A stretch of 64,000 nucleotides of DNA from an uncultured Myxococcales bacterium. Its GTDB lineage: Bacteria; Myxococcota_A; UBA9042. Under the pieces are notes generated by a model that saw only the letters and a program-made list of their open reading frames with translations, was not told the origin of the DNA and did not search any database. Where the stretch lies: NCBI GenBank assembly GCA_903842345.1, contig CAIMLR010000045.1, forward strand, positions 1 through 64,000, given 5' to 3'. Positions 54,914 to 64,000 of this stretch are shown here, one piece after another. The translations under genes and the position numbers were made by a program. The first letter of the stretch is position 1. Each line of letters opens with the position of its first letter.

Positions 54914-57748
54914 ATGCACGGCAATGGAGACAGCGCGGAGGAAAAGGGGACGCCGCGCATCGTCGTTGCCTCACGCACGGGGGCGGTCGCGCTTGGCTAC
55001 GCACTCCTTGGCGCCCTGGGCTTGGCGCTCGCGATACCACCCAACTATGCAAGTCCGGTATTCCCGGCGGCTGGCTTCGCCGTTGGGCTCACTTTGCGTT
55101 TTGGCACATCGGCCCTTCCCGGAATCTGGCTTGGATCGTTTGCTCTCAACACCCTGACTGCATGGCACAATCACAACCTCGACTGGGGGACCACGCGCGT
55201 CGCGGCACTGTTGGCAATCGGCGCGACGCTCCAGGCCTTGGCGGCGCGCCAACTCGTCACGCGGTGGCTCGATGGCCAATGGCGGAGTCTCGATTCAGAG
55301 CGGGCCGTTGTGCGTTTTCTGGCGCTCAGCGGCCCGCTCGCTTGCCTGATCGCCGCCACGATCGGCGTCGGCACGCTCTACTTCTCAGGCATCATCGGCG
55401 CGACCAACATCCTGTTTTCGTGGTGGAACTGGTGGCTCGGGGACACGCTCGGCGTACTGACCTTTGCGCCGCTCACGCTGACTTTTCTCGCGCGACGCGA
55501 CGCGACGCGGCAGGGGCGGCGAACCGTGATTGCCGCGCCCATGTTGCTGACCTTGACCCTGGTTGCCGCGGCATTCCTCGGCACGACGCACGTGGAACGC
55601 ACGGAACAGCATGATCGCATTGATGACTATGCGAAACGCGTCGCGCAAGCGCTGGACCGTCGGCTCCTTTCGCACCACGAGGCGCTGTCGTCCCTGCGTC
55701 GCTTGATTGAGGTGACGCCCAACACGACGTTTGGGCAATTTGAACACTTCACCAAGCTTGCGTTGGAGGACAACCCAGACATCTTTGCGCTGAGCTTCAA
55801 TCCCTACCTCCGGCTGGACGAGCGGGCCAATTTTGAAGCGCAAATGGCCATCGGCACTGGACTGCCGACCTTTCGCATCAAGGAGCGCGACCCGGAGAAG
55901 CGCTTTGTGGTCGCCGGAACTCGGCCGACGTATGTCCCGGTCGAGCTCATCGCGCCGCTTGAAGGCAACCGCACGGCCATCGGGTACGATATTCTCTCCG
56001 AGCCGATTCGCCGCGCTGCCATTGAGCGGGCCAAAGCGTCAGGCAAGCCGAGCGCGACCGGGCCGATCCGCCTGGTGCAGGAAGCGCGTTCGCGCGTGGG
56101 TCTGTTGACCTTGCACCCGGCCTACCGGCAGCAGCCGGGGCAAGCTGAAGGAGCGGCGACCGGTGAACTGCTGGGTTTTGCGGTGAGCGTCATTAAGGTC
56201 GATGACATGGCGCGGATTGCCGCCGGCGACCTGTTGCCCCCCGGCTTGGTTTTCCGCCTGCGCGACCCGCAGGTGTCTGGACCGCAGGGGATCCTGTTCG
56301 AATCCGACGATGGCAAGTCGCCGTACAACGCCGAGTATGCGTGGCAGACCTCACTTGCCGTGGCCGATCGCCACTGGACGCTGGACGTGTTCCCCACGGC
56401 CGCCTATCTGGAAGGTCACCACACGATGCTCGCTTGGTCCGTCGGGGTGATTGGCCTGATGTTCGCGACATTGCTGCAAATCACACTGCTGGCCATGACC
56501 GGACGAACGACGCTTGTGCAACGGCAGGTCCGTGAACAGACCATCGAATTGCGCCGCGCCAAGGAGGAAGCTGACAGCGCGAGCCTCGCCAAGAGCCAGT
56601 TCCTGGCCACCATGTCCCACGAAATTCGCACACCGATGAATGGGATTCTCGGCATGGCGCAGCTCCTGCTGGATGGCGATCTCAGCGCCGACGAGCGGGA
56701 CGACTTTCTGCGCACACTCGTCAATTCAGGCAAGACGCTGCAGAGCCTGCTGGACGACATTCTTGACCTCTCAAAGGTGGAGGCGGGCAAGTTTGAACTG
56801 AACGTGACGCCGTTTATGCCGGGCGAAGTCCTCAACGAGATCGCCGCCCTCTTCAGGGCCGCGGCGCAACAGAAGAAGCTGGAGTTGACGACGGATTGGC
56901 AGGGACCCGCGGGCGCGGTCTACTGGGCGGACGCCATCCGTATTCGCCAGATGCTCGCCAACTTGGTCAGCAACGCCATCAAGTTCTCAGATTCAGGATC
57001 GATCCGAATCACCGCGGCTGAGACCGAGCGCACCGGCGATTTTGCCAGCCTGACGTTCTCGGTCGCGGACAGCGGCGTGGGCATCCCACCGGACAAGCTG
57101 GCCCTGCTCTTCCGGCCATTCTCACAGGTCGACGGCTCGAGTGCGCGGCGATTTGGCGGCGCGGGCTTGGGCCTGTCCATCGTCCACCGGCTCGCGGAGA
57201 TGATGGGCGGTACGACCGGCGTCGTCAGCGAGGAAGGGCGCGGGTCCCGCTTCTGGTTCTCGGCCCGCATCGCGCTGGCGCAAAATGGCTTTTTGCCTCG
57301 GGTTCCTTCGGCGCCGCAACGGCCCATCGGCGCGGGCGCGGCGTGGACGGCGACGCCGACGATCCTGCTCGTCGAGGATAACGCCATCAACCGCAAAGTG
57401 GCCGAGTCGCTGCTCCGCAAGCGCGGGATCGCGGTGCGCAACGCGAGCAATGGTCAGGAAGCGCTGGATGCCCTGCGCGCGGACCCAACGCTCCAACTTG
57501 TCCTCATGGATTGCCAGATGCCGCTCATGGATGGTTTTGAGGCCACGCGCCGCATCCGCGAGCTGGAGCGACTGGAGCAACTGCCGCGGCGGCCGATCAT
57601 CGCGCTGACCGCCGGCGCGTTCCAGGACGACCGTCGCCGGTGCGTGGAAGCCGGCATGGACGACTTCCTGGTGAAACCCATCGACGTCCGGGAGCTGGAA
57701 CGGCTCTTGAACGAGTGGGGAATCCGCGCAGATGGCCCTGCCGCGTAG
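54914..57748 (+). CDS. MASE1-CHASE hybrid sensor histidine kinase with REC domain
   Basis: This 944-residue protein begins with a MASE1-like membrane domain (about eight helices, residues 20-225). It then has a CHASE-type extracytoplasmic sensor at about 255-480, with FALSFNPYLRLDERANFEAQ and RTAIGYDILSEPIRR. A further helix follows, then HisKA with His 569 in MSHEIRTPMN, an ATPase domain with DSGVGIPPDKL and GAGLGLSIVHRL, and a receiver with ILLVEDNAINRKV and LVLMDCQMPLMDG. GGAGG lies four bases before the ATG. There is no Hpt domain, so a separate phosphotransfer protein is needed, possibly the divergent kinase. CHASE domains sense small molecules such as cytokinin-like or peptide ligands. 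The 247-base gap between the kinases holds no other gene. Confidence 0.92.
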   Translation: MHGNGDSAEEKGTPRIVVASRTGAVALGYALLGALGLALAIPPNYASPVFPAAGFAVGLTLRFGTSALPGIWLGSFALNTLTAWHNHNLDWGTTRVAALLAIGATLQALAARQLVTRWLDGQWRSLDSERAVVRFLALSGPLACLIAATIGVGTLYFSGIIGATNILFSWWNWWLGDTLGVLTFAPLTLTFLARRDATRQGRRTVIAAPMLLTLTLVAAAFLGTTHVERTEQHDRIDDYAKRVAQALDRRLLSHHEALSSLRRLIEVTPNTTFGQFEHFTKLALEDNPDIFALSFNPYLRLDERANFEAQMAIGTGLPTFRIKERDPEKRFVVAGTRPTYVPVELIAPLEGNRTAIGYDILSEPIRRAAIERAKASGKPSATGPIRLVQEARSRVGLLTLHPAYRQQPGQAEGAATGELLGFAVSVIKVDDMARIAAGDLLPPGLVFRLRDPQVSGPQGILFESDDGKSPYNAEYAWQTSLAVADRHWTLDVFPTAAYLEGHHTMLAWSVGVIGLMFATLLQITLLAMTGRTTLVQRQVREQTIELRRAKEEADSASLAKSQFLATMSHEIRTPMNGILGMAQLLLDGDLSADERDDFLRTLVNSGKTLQSLLDDILDLSKVEAGKFELNVTPFMPGEVLNEIAALFRAAAQQKKLELTTDWQGPAGAVYWADAIRIRQMLANLVSNAIKFSDSGSIRITAAETERTGDFASLTFSVADSGVGIPPDKLALLFRPFSQVDGSSARRFGGAGLGLSIVHRLAEMMGGTTGVVSEEGRGSRFWFSARIALAQNGFLPRVPSAPQRPIGAGAAWTATPTILLVEDNAINRKVAESLLRKRGIAVRNASNGQEALDALRADPTLQLVLMDCQMPLMDGFEATRRIRELERLEQLPRRPIIALTAGAFQDDRRRCVEAGMDDFLVKPIDVRELERLLNEWGIRADGPAA

Positions 57749-57838
57749 CGCGTGGGCACGAGAAACTTGCGGTTCGATCGCGCGGCCCCTTGACGGCAGC
57801 CGGCGCGAAGCGCGACCGTAGATCCGCGCCCCACGCGC

Positions 57839-58723
57839 GTGACCGAGGCCACGGTGCTGTCCCTCTACGGTCCAATCCTCGCCCAGTGCGAGCCGTTCCT
57901 GATCGCCAACCCTTGGATCGTGCAGGATTTGAATCTGGCGCCGCTGGGCGTCGCGATTCCGCCGCAGAACGTGCTGCATCCGCAGGAGCGCCGCCACGGC
58001 CCATTTCTCGCGATGCTGCAGCTGGTCGACAAGCTCACGTTCGGGCCATTTGGCATGGAGATGCCGTCGTGGGTCTTCTACGACTGCGCGGTGATGCCGG
58101 GCGCGGTCTTTGGCCTGGCTATCCGCGCCAACAAGCTGGAAGAGTGGGCGCGCGAGGCGATGCATGTGCCGCCGGAGTATGACGGCCTCGTGCCGGTCTC
58201 CCTCTTCATCGCGATTCCCATGCTCGCGGGCTTCTCAGAAAACGCCAAGGTGCCGCACACGTGGCTGCTCTACACGCTGGAGTCGCTCAACCAGGTGTCG
58301 CCCGGCATCGCACCGGCGGGGACGCTCAAAGTGACCTTGGCGCTGGGTCTGCAAGTCTTTCCGATCAAGACGCTGTACGGCACGACGCAATGGCGCTCGC
58401 CCAAGCTGCAGGTGTACGCCGATCTGGGGCCGCTGGAGCTGGTGACTGCCTACACGCCGGCCCATAGCCTGCCGCGGACGCTGAGTTTTCGCCTGCCTCT
58501 CCATGACTTGCAGCACAACACGGTGCTGGCTTCGCCGCGCGTGCATCCGGCCGCGCCGCCGCCCAACACGCTGCTGGACGTCGACGACGTGGACGCGTTG
58601 AAGGCGCTGCAGCGGGACATCGAGGCCGGTCAGCGCGTGATGGTCGTGGGCCATCCGATCGAGCACGGGGCGCACGTGCGCGTCCCGTTGCACCGCGAAA
58701 CGCTCCAACACCAGGGCCTGTGA
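57839..58723 (+). CDS. Unrecognised protein, first of a paralogous pair
   Basis: This 294-residue soluble protein has no signal peptide, transmembrane helix or Cys pattern. I do not recognise it. It is clearly related to the next gene: they share LNLxPxGVxxPPxN, LTFGPxGMxMPxWVFxDC, PGAxxGLA, LVPVS with AIPM, and TQWxSxxL with TAYTPAHS. Pro and aromatic residues are plentiful, and a central Asp-Cys is present in both. It lies 90 bases after the MASE1-CHASE kinase and six before its paralogue, so the three may be co-transcribed. The start is the GTG at 57839, without a strong ribosome site. Confidence 0.72.
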   Translation: MTEATVLSLYGPILAQCEPFLIANPWIVQDLNLAPLGVAIPPQNVLHPQERRHGPFLAMLQLVDKLTFGPFGMEMPSWVFYDCAVMPGAVFGLAIRANKLEEWAREAMHVPPEYDGLVPVSLFIAIPMLAGFSENAKVPHTWLLYTLESLNQVSPGIAPAGTLKVTLALGLQVFPIKTLYGTTQWRSPKLQVYADLGPLELVTAYTPAHSLPRTLSFRLPLHDLQHNTVLASPRVHPAAPPPNTLLDVDDVDALKALQRDIEAGQRVMVVGHPIEHGAHVRVPLHRETLQHQGL

Positions 58724-58729
58724 GGACGC

Positions 58730-59584
58730 ATGTTGCCGTTTCCCGTGCGCAATCCCAAGCTGCTGGACGAGTTCACGCCGTATCTGGTGGCGACGCCGTT
58801 CAACTTGCCGTCGCTGAACCTGTCGCCGTTTGGCGTGCCCGTGCCGCCAGAAAACATCATCGACCCGCTGCGGCTGGAGTCGGAGGTCTTCCTGCGGCTG
58901 TTGCACCGCCTGGATGGCCTGACTTTTGGCCCAGAAGGTATGCCGATGCCGCGCTGGGTGTTCTTTGACTGTTCGGAGCTGCCTGGCGCGATCTACGGTC
59001 TCGCGCGCCCCGCGGCGACGCTCTGGCCCAAGGCGCGCGAGCTGTTCAAGGTGCCGCACGACTACGAAGGCCTGGTTCCGGTCTCCATGTACGTCGCGAT
59101 TCCGATGTACCGCCCAGGCGTCTGGTTTGGCCACAACCTGTCCAGCCTCGCGCCCGTGTTTGAACGCGCAGGCGTGACCGACACGGACCTGCGCGGGCTC
59201 GGCAGCCTGACCAAAGGCCTCGCGCTCCAGTGTTTTGGCGTACGGGAATTCTGGGGCGCGACGCAGTGGCTGTCCAAGGCCTTGTACATTCACGTGAAGT
59301 TTGGCGCGCTGGATCTGCAAACGGCTTACACGCCGGCGCACTCGGAACACGAGACGCTGACCTACGGCTTTCGCGTTACGGAGCAGTCGCTCCGCGCGTC
59401 GATGGGCGATCCGGGGATTCGGCTGGAGAGGCCGCACCCCACGTTCTGGCTGGAAGGCCATGACGTTGCCGGGATGCAGGCGCTGCAGGATCGCATCGAA
59501 TCCGGGGAGCGCTTCGTGATTCCGGATGCGCCGCGCGCCACGTCCGATGGCGGTGTCCTGGTGCCGATCACGCGCGTTCCCTGA
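58730..59584 (+). CDS. Unrecognised protein, second of a paralogous pair
   Basis: This 284-residue protein aligns with the preceding gene over nearly its full length (see the shared motifs there). Its N-terminal FPVRNPKLLDEFTPY has only a rough counterpart in the partner. The most conserved block is MPMPRWVFFDC with ELPGAIYGLA. The ATG lies six bases after the partner's stop, a spacing typical of co-translated subunits. A heterodimer is therefore plausible. No enzymatic motif is visible. The family may be restricted to this lineage. Confidence 0.72.
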   Translation: MLPFPVRNPKLLDEFTPYLVATPFNLPSLNLSPFGVPVPPENIIDPLRLESEVFLRLLHRLDGLTFGPEGMPMPRWVFFDCSELPGAIYGLARPAATLWPKARELFKVPHDYEGLVPVSMYVAIPMYRPGVWFGHNLSSLAPVFERAGVTDTDLRGLGSLTKGLALQCFGVREFWGATQWLSKALYIHVKFGALDLQTAYTPAHSEHETLTYGFRVTEQSLRASMGDPGIRLERPHPTFWLEGHDVAGMQALQDRIESGERFVIPDAPRATSDGGVLVPITRVP

Positions 59585-59708
59585 CCGCCTCGCTCAATCA
59601 GTAAACCGGAAATACCTGACAATCCCGACGAGGCGGCTACACTCGCCGCGCGCCGATCTGATCCTCCCCGGGACAGTCAGGCCTTCCCGGCGCAAGGAAT
59701 TCCGCCAC

Positions 59709-62700
59709 ATGAACTCACGCAATCCGCCCAAAACTGCCTACAAGCCGCCCGTTGGCCGCGCTGCGCCGCCGTCGCAGGCCAAGCGCTGGCTCCTCGCTGG
59801 CGGCATCGTTACGTTTCTCGCAGTCGGCACGCTGGTTGGCGGGTCGATGGTCGCGGGCAGCATCGCGCGCGGCAAGCTGCAGTTGATCGCCAAGGAAGCC
59901 AACCTCCAGTTGGCGCTCACGGATCTGTCCGTTTCGCCGCTGGGCAAGGTCCACATTACCGGCCTGGCTTTCAAGCGCCAGGACGGCACCACGATTGTCT
60001 CGACCGATGACGCGACGGCGTGGCTCTCCCCGTGGCGGGCGTTGCTCGGTCGGCGGCGACCCGAGCGGGCGGAAGTCCATGGGTTCCTGCTGGACGCCCG
60101 CGTGGAAGACGCCAAGCCCAAGGAACTGCTGGATTTGTACAAGGCCGTGCGCAAGGTGTTCCCGCGCAAGGAAAAAACCGACGACAACGAGGCCAAGAGC
60201 GCGAGCAGCTTGGCGTTTACGCTGGACAAGGGCGTCGTCACGATCAGCGCGCGCGGCAAAGGCGCGGAGTATCTGCCCGGCGGCTTGAAAGCCAAGGACA
60301 TCGCAGCGCACGTCGATCTGGCCAATGGCGTCGGCGATTTGTCGGCGCAGTTTGACGGGACGGTGCAGTCCAAGCTCGCGGCCAAGCTCGTGGCGCAACC
60401 GTCCGGTCCGCCGCGACTGGAGGCGAAATTCGCCCCGGAGTTCCGCCTGCAGATGCCGGAAGGCAAGGCGCTGCCCGCGGGAATCGACAGCGTGTCGATC
60501 GCCGGGCTGGGCTTTGACGCCGTGGAAGGCGGCGCGGTGGAGGACATCGTGCTGCGCAAGGGCGCGACGGAACTGCTGCGGATCGCCCGGGTGCGGCCGG
60601 ATCGCGGGGGCGTGGGCATTCGCGCGGACAAGATCACGTTCGCTCTGCCCGAGCCGCCAAAGTCGGACGCGGATCCGGGCAAGTCGACCAAGCCCAAGGT
60701 CAAACCGGGCGCGCCGACCCTGCCGCAGCCGCCGACGGACAAGCCGGTGGCCGACAAGCCGGTCGCGGATGAACCCAAGCCGGCGGGTCCGCGCATCTGG
60801 TCGGGCGAGATCGAGTCCGTGGCCCTGGATCTGGGCAACGTGGAAGGGAGCGAGATTTCCCTCCTGGCGCGGCTGGAAAAGTTGAAAGCCACGATGCCGG
60901 GCGGCGTTGCGACCCTCGGCGTGGAGAAGGTGGAACTGAAAACCGACCGGATGCCCGGCGAGCACCCGATGGAGTCGCTTGTTGAGCTGCGCGTGACCCA
61001 GCCGTCGATGGATCTGCCGTGGCGCGAGGACGCGTTGGCGCAGATTCCGGGCGGCAAGACGCTGTGGTCGGCGGTGATTGCCGCGGAAAAAGCCAAGCTG
61101 CGCGAGCAGATTGAGGACGATGCGGCGGAGGAAATCGACGATCCCGCGCTGCCGCCGGAAGTGCGCAAGAAGAAGCTGGCGGAGCGCGTCGCCGCGAAGT
61201 TGAAGGCGGCGGGCGTGGAGCCGGAGGACGGCAAGGCCAAGAAGAAGACGGACGCGCCCAAAGGCGATGCCGTGAAGGGCGATGCCGCCAAGAAGCCGGA
61301 GAAGAGCGCGGTGCTGCCGACGAAGTCGGCGCTGGCGCAATATGCCAAACCGCTCAAGGACTTGCACACCAAGCTGCTGAGCGCGGACGTGCTTGTCCAG
61401 AAGCTGATCGAAAAACTGACGCAGGCGCCACGCCTGAAGGTCATCGTGGAACAAGGTCGGCTGGGGTTGATTCGCCAGGGCGCGCCCAAGCCGTTCGGCG
61501 GCGTGCAGGACATTTCCGTGGACACGACGGCGCTGATGGGCGACGGGAGCCGCTCGCTCAAGATCACCGCGCGGCCTTTTGACGACGAGCGGCCGTGGGG
61601 CCAGGTCACCGCGGACATCGTGATCGGTCCGGGCGCCAAGCTGTCCAAAGCGCACTTCTCGCTCGCCGGCAGCGAGTTTGCCCAAGCGTTGCGGGTCGTT
61701 TCCTCGGGCGTGACGATCAAGCCGGATTCCGACATTGAAGTGAAAGCGGACGTCGCGCTGGGCGATACGCCCGGCCAGAAGCTGCAAATCTCCGGCGATT
61801 TCATGGTCAAAAAGGTCGGCTTTGACTGGTGGCGCCTGGCGCCGCGACCGATCGACGATTTGTCGGCGTCGGGCAAGCTGCTGTTCGTCGCGCAAAATGA
61901 CGGCACGCTGCGCGCTGATTTTACCGATCTGACCGTGGGTCAGGCCAAGGCGCACCTGCTGCTGGAAGCGACGAGCGTGGGCGACAAGCCGGTCGTGCAC
62001 ATCAAGGCAGAGATGCCCAAGCAGGATTGCGGCGCGGTGGCCAAGTCGATTCCGCCCGCGATGCTGGCGACGATTGGCAGCATCGAGGCCAAGGGCGAAG
62101 TGTCCTGGCTTGTGGATCTGACGGTGCCGCTGCTGAACGCGTACAAGGCGGACCTGACGCTGGCGCTGGACGACGCGACGTGTGAAGTGACCAACTTTGG
62201 CAACGTGAAAGTGGAGGAGCTGGCACAGGATTTCTCGCGGCCGGTCAATGAGAACGGGACGCTGTTGGACGACGTGCAGGTTGGCCCGACGTCAGGCGCG
62301 TGGGTGCCGCTCGCAGAATTGAAGCCGTGGACGCCGTGGTCGATGATCGCGACGGAAGATGGCCGCTTCTACAAGCACCGCGGCATCGCGCCGGGGCTCG
62401 TGCTGCGGGCGGTGCGGTTGGACCTCGACTATGGGCGGTTCGTGTACGGCGGCTCGACGATTACGCAGCAGCTGGTCAAGAACATCTTCCTGACGCGCGC
62501 CAAGAACCTGTCGCGCAAGTTTGAAGAGCTGCTGATCGTCTGGCAGATGGAGCGCAAGCTGCCCAACGCCAAGGATCGCATCCTGGAACTGTACATCAAC
62601 TTCATCGAATTCGGCCCCAAGCTGTACGGCATCCAGCGCGCGGCGCAGACGTATTTTGGCAAGGACGCGCGGCTGCTGACGCCCTTGGAGTCGGCGTTCC

Positions 62701-62969
62701 TGGCAGCGAACAAGCCCTGCCCGCGCTGCGGCTACGCGCGGTTCATCGGCAAGAAGTGGGATCCGTGGTGGCAGGAACGGATGATCGGCGTGATGACCAA
62801 GATGCGCGACGAAGGCATCATCAGCGAAGAACAGTACGTGGCCGAGGCGCCGTACATCCCGCATTTTGTCGGCTGGCCGTCGAGCAACGTCATGCCGACT
62901 GCGCCGGTGGATGACGGCGGCGCGACGCCGGTTGTGAAGCCGATGGGCAACGGTGGCGCGGAGGAATAG
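59709..62969 (+). CDS. AsmA-like region fused to GT51 peptidoglycan glycosyltransferase
   Basis: This 1086-residue protein has one transmembrane helix at about 29-51 and then a long AsmA/DUF748-like beta-rich region (about 60-860). That region is broken by two low-complexity Lys/Pro/Asp linkers, near 317-362 and 500-537. A GT51 domain covers about 860-1055: catalytic Glu 883 in ATEDGRFYKHRG, then GGSTITQQLVKN, RKFEELLIVWQME, and KDRILELYINFIEFG. There is no transpeptidase domain, so it would polymerise but not cross-link glycan strands from lipid II. AsmA-like proteins are linked to lipid transfer and outer-membrane homeostasis, so the fusion may couple wall and envelope growth. AAGGA lies ten bases before the ATG. 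It follows the paralogous pair after 124 bases. Confidence 0.85.
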   Translation: MNSRNPPKTAYKPPVGRAAPPSQAKRWLLAGGIVTFLAVGTLVGGSMVAGSIARGKLQLIAKEANLQLALTDLSVSPLGKVHITGLAFKRQDGTTIVSTDDATAWLSPWRALLGRRRPERAEVHGFLLDARVEDAKPKELLDLYKAVRKVFPRKEKTDDNEAKSASSLAFTLDKGVVTISARGKGAEYLPGGLKAKDIAAHVDLANGVGDLSAQFDGTVQSKLAAKLVAQPSGPPRLEAKFAPEFRLQMPEGKALPAGIDSVSIAGLGFDAVEGGAVEDIVLRKGATELLRIARVRPDRGGVGIRADKITFALPEPPKSDADPGKSTKPKVKPGAPTLPQPPTDKPVADKPVADEPKPAGPRIWSGEIESVALDLGNVEGSEISLLARLEKLKATMPGGVATLGVEKVELKTDRMPGEHPMESLVELRVTQPSMDLPWREDALAQIPGGKTLWSAVIAAEKAKLREQIEDDAAEEIDDPALPPEVRKKKLAERVAAKLKAAGVEPEDGKAKKKTDAPKGDAVKGDAAKKPEKSAVLPTKSALAQYAKPLKDLHTKLLSADVLVQKLIEKLTQAPRLKVIVEQGRLGLIRQGAPKPFGGVQDISVDTTALMGDGSRSLKITARPFDDERPWGQVTADIVIGPGAKLSKAHFSLAGSEFAQALRVVSSGVTIKPDSDIEVKADVALGDTPGQKLQISGDFMVKKVGFDWWRLAPRPIDDLSASGKLLFVAQNDGTLRADFTDLTVGQAKAHLLLEATSVGDKPVVHIKAEMPKQDCGAVAKSIPPAMLATIGSIEAKGEVSWLVDLTVPLLNAYKADLTLALDDATCEVTNFGNVKVEELAQDFSRPVNENGTLLDDVQVGPTSGAWVPLAELKPWTPWSMIATEDGRFYKHRGIAPGLVLRAVRLDLDYGRFVYGGSTITQQLVKNIFLTRAKNLSRKFEELLIVWQMERKLPNAKDRILELYINFIEFGPKLYGIQRAAQTYFGKDARLLTPLESAFLAANKPCPRCGYARFIGKKWDPWWQERMIGVMTKMRDEGIISEEQYVAEAPYIPHFVGWPSSNVMPTAPVDDGGATPVVKPMGNGGAEE

Positions 62970-63052
62970 CGGGGTTTGGACGCCGTGGTCAACGCACGCA
63001 ACTGGGTGTAGAATCCCGCGCGCTGCGGCACCCAAGGCCGCCCGGAAACGCC

Positions 63053-64000
63053 ATGGACTTCGCGCTCAATGAAACTCAGCAGATGATCCTCGACACCGCG
63101 CGTCGGTTCGCCAAAGACGAACTGATGCCGATCGCCCATCACACCGACAAATCGGGGCAGTTTCCCGCCAAGCAAATCAAGCAGTTGGCGGACCTCGGCT
63201 TCCTCGGCATCGCCGTCGATGAGAAGTGGGGCGGCGCCGGCTTGGACAACCTCAGCTACGCCATCGCGATGGAAGAAATCTCCGCGGGCTGCGCGTCAGC
63301 CGGCGTCATCATGTCGGTCAACAACTCACTGGTCTGCGATCCGATCAGCAAGTTCGGCAACGACGACCAGAAGCGCAAATTCCTCAAGCCGCTCGCGGAA
63401 GGCAAGGTCCTCGGCTGCTTCGCGCTCTCAGAGCCCGGCTCCGGCTCGGACGCCGCGGGCATGCGCACGGTGGCCATCAAGGACGGCGACAGCTACATCC
63501 TGAACGGCACCAAGAACTGGATCACCAACGGCAAGGAAGCGGACATCTGCGTCCTCATCGCGCATTCCGACCCGAGCGAGCGCCATAAGGGCATCAGCGC
63601 CTTCGTCGTCGACCGCCGCGAGACGCCGTACGGCATCGGCAAGGTCGAGGACAAGCTCGGCATCAAGGGCAGTTCCACGACGAGCCTTATCTTTGAAGAC
63701 GTGCGCATTCCGGCGGCCAATCGGCTCGGTCAGGAAGGCGACGGCTTCAAAGTCGCCATGAGCACGCTGGACGGCGGGCGCATCGGCATCGCAGCGCAGG
63801 CGTTGGGCATCGCGCGTTCAGCATTTGACGAGGCGCTGATCTACTCGCGCGAACGCCAGGCGTTTGGCAAATACATCGGCGACTTTGGCGCGATCCAGGA
63901 AATGCTGGCGGACATGGCGACGGAGATCGACGCGGCGCGCCTCCTGATTTGGCGCTCGGCGCTGGCCAAGGACAACAAGGAAAAGTTCGGCAAGCTGTCG
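63053..64000 (+). CDS. Acyl-CoA dehydrogenase (3' end missing)
   Basis: The first 316 residues of a protein that usually has about 380. The N-terminal helices are followed by [13 protein letters not shown], the FAD/substrate loop, then GTKNWITNG in the middle beta domain. The C-terminal helical domain begins at [14 protein letters not shown], and [15 protein letters not shown] follows. The catalytic Glu lies beyond the window edge. It is a short- or medium-chain type acyl-CoA dehydrogenase that passes electrons to ETF. Only a poor ribosome site precedes the ATG. Confidence 0.94.
   Translation, partial: MDFALNETQQMILDTARRFAKDELMPIAHHTDKSGQFPAKQIKQLADLGFLGIAVDEKWGGAGLDNLSYAIAMEEISAGCASAGVIMSVNNSLVCDPISKFGNDDQKRKFLKPLAEGKVLGCFALSEPGSGSDAAGMRTVAIKDGDSYILNGTKNWITNGKEADICVLIAHSDPSERHKGISAFVVDRRETPYGIGKVEDKLGIKGSSTTSLIFEDVRIPAANRLGQEGDGFKVAMSTLDGGRIGIAAQALGIARSAFDEALIYSRERQAFGKYIGDFGAIQEMLADMATEIDAARLLIWRSALAKDNKEKFGKLS

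Overview
The window looks like a high-GC chromosome segment of a Myxococcota or related former deltaproteobacterial lineage. The signs are surface proteins built from cysteine-rich CTDC-type repeats (the unit also known from Dictyostelium proteins), a MYXO-CTERM-like sorting tail, MopE-type CDGLDNDCDG metal-binding motifs, many lipoproteins, hybrid histidine kinases and a PilB/GspE-type ATPase. I assign 38 protein genes, two of them cut by the window edges. I found no tRNA, rRNA, CRISPR array, insertion sequence or phage gene. No gene-free stretch exceeds 300 bases; the longest is about 250.

Layout. 1-6.9 kb: the 3' part of a CTDC-repeat surface protein, a cyclic-nucleotide-binding patatin and a NodB-like deacetylase lipoprotein. 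7-10 kb: a TetR regulator divergent from a small membrane protein and a GMC oxidoreductase, with two clear operator-like palindromes between them. 10-12.8 kb: two related beta-barrel proteins in one operon. 13-20.4 kb: envelope or glycan functions (polytopic membrane protein, carbamoyltransferase with its SxtJ-like partner, OafA-type acyltransferase with an SGNH domain, glycogenin-like GT8). 20.5-27.2 kb: an esterase lipoprotein and a 1705-residue lipoprotein with about 48 CTDC units. 27.2-33.2 kb: a co-directional minus-strand set (fatty acyl-CoA synthetase, Hsp33, PilB/GspE, TtcA, small Ala-rich protein). 33.4-37.3 kb: two lipoproteins followed by miaB.

37.5-51.4 kb is mostly metabolism: the 180-kDa-type NAD-glutamate dehydrogenase, a lone prepilin, FolE2 with a PTPS-family enzyme, an EtfD-like Fe-S oxidoreductase, TrmB, an anchored protein of unknown function, PurB and PurC. 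51.4-57.7 kb holds two large divergent hybrid kinases. 57.8-59.6 kb holds two tandem paralogues of a family I do not recognise. The window ends with a long fusion of an AsmA-like region to a GT51 peptidoglycan glycosyltransferase and the start of an acyl-CoA dehydrogenase gene.

Best leads: the PTPS protein next to FolE2 carries ExxHGH in place of the catalytic-Cys motif, which suggests a PTPS-III-type folate bypass; the unrecognised paralogue pair beside a MASE1-CHASE hybrid kinase; the AsmA/GT51 fusion; the two CTDC-repeat proteins that share a 55-residue module and show recent repeat turnover; and the twin palindromes in the TetR intergenic region. All functions are inferred from sequence motifs read by eye.
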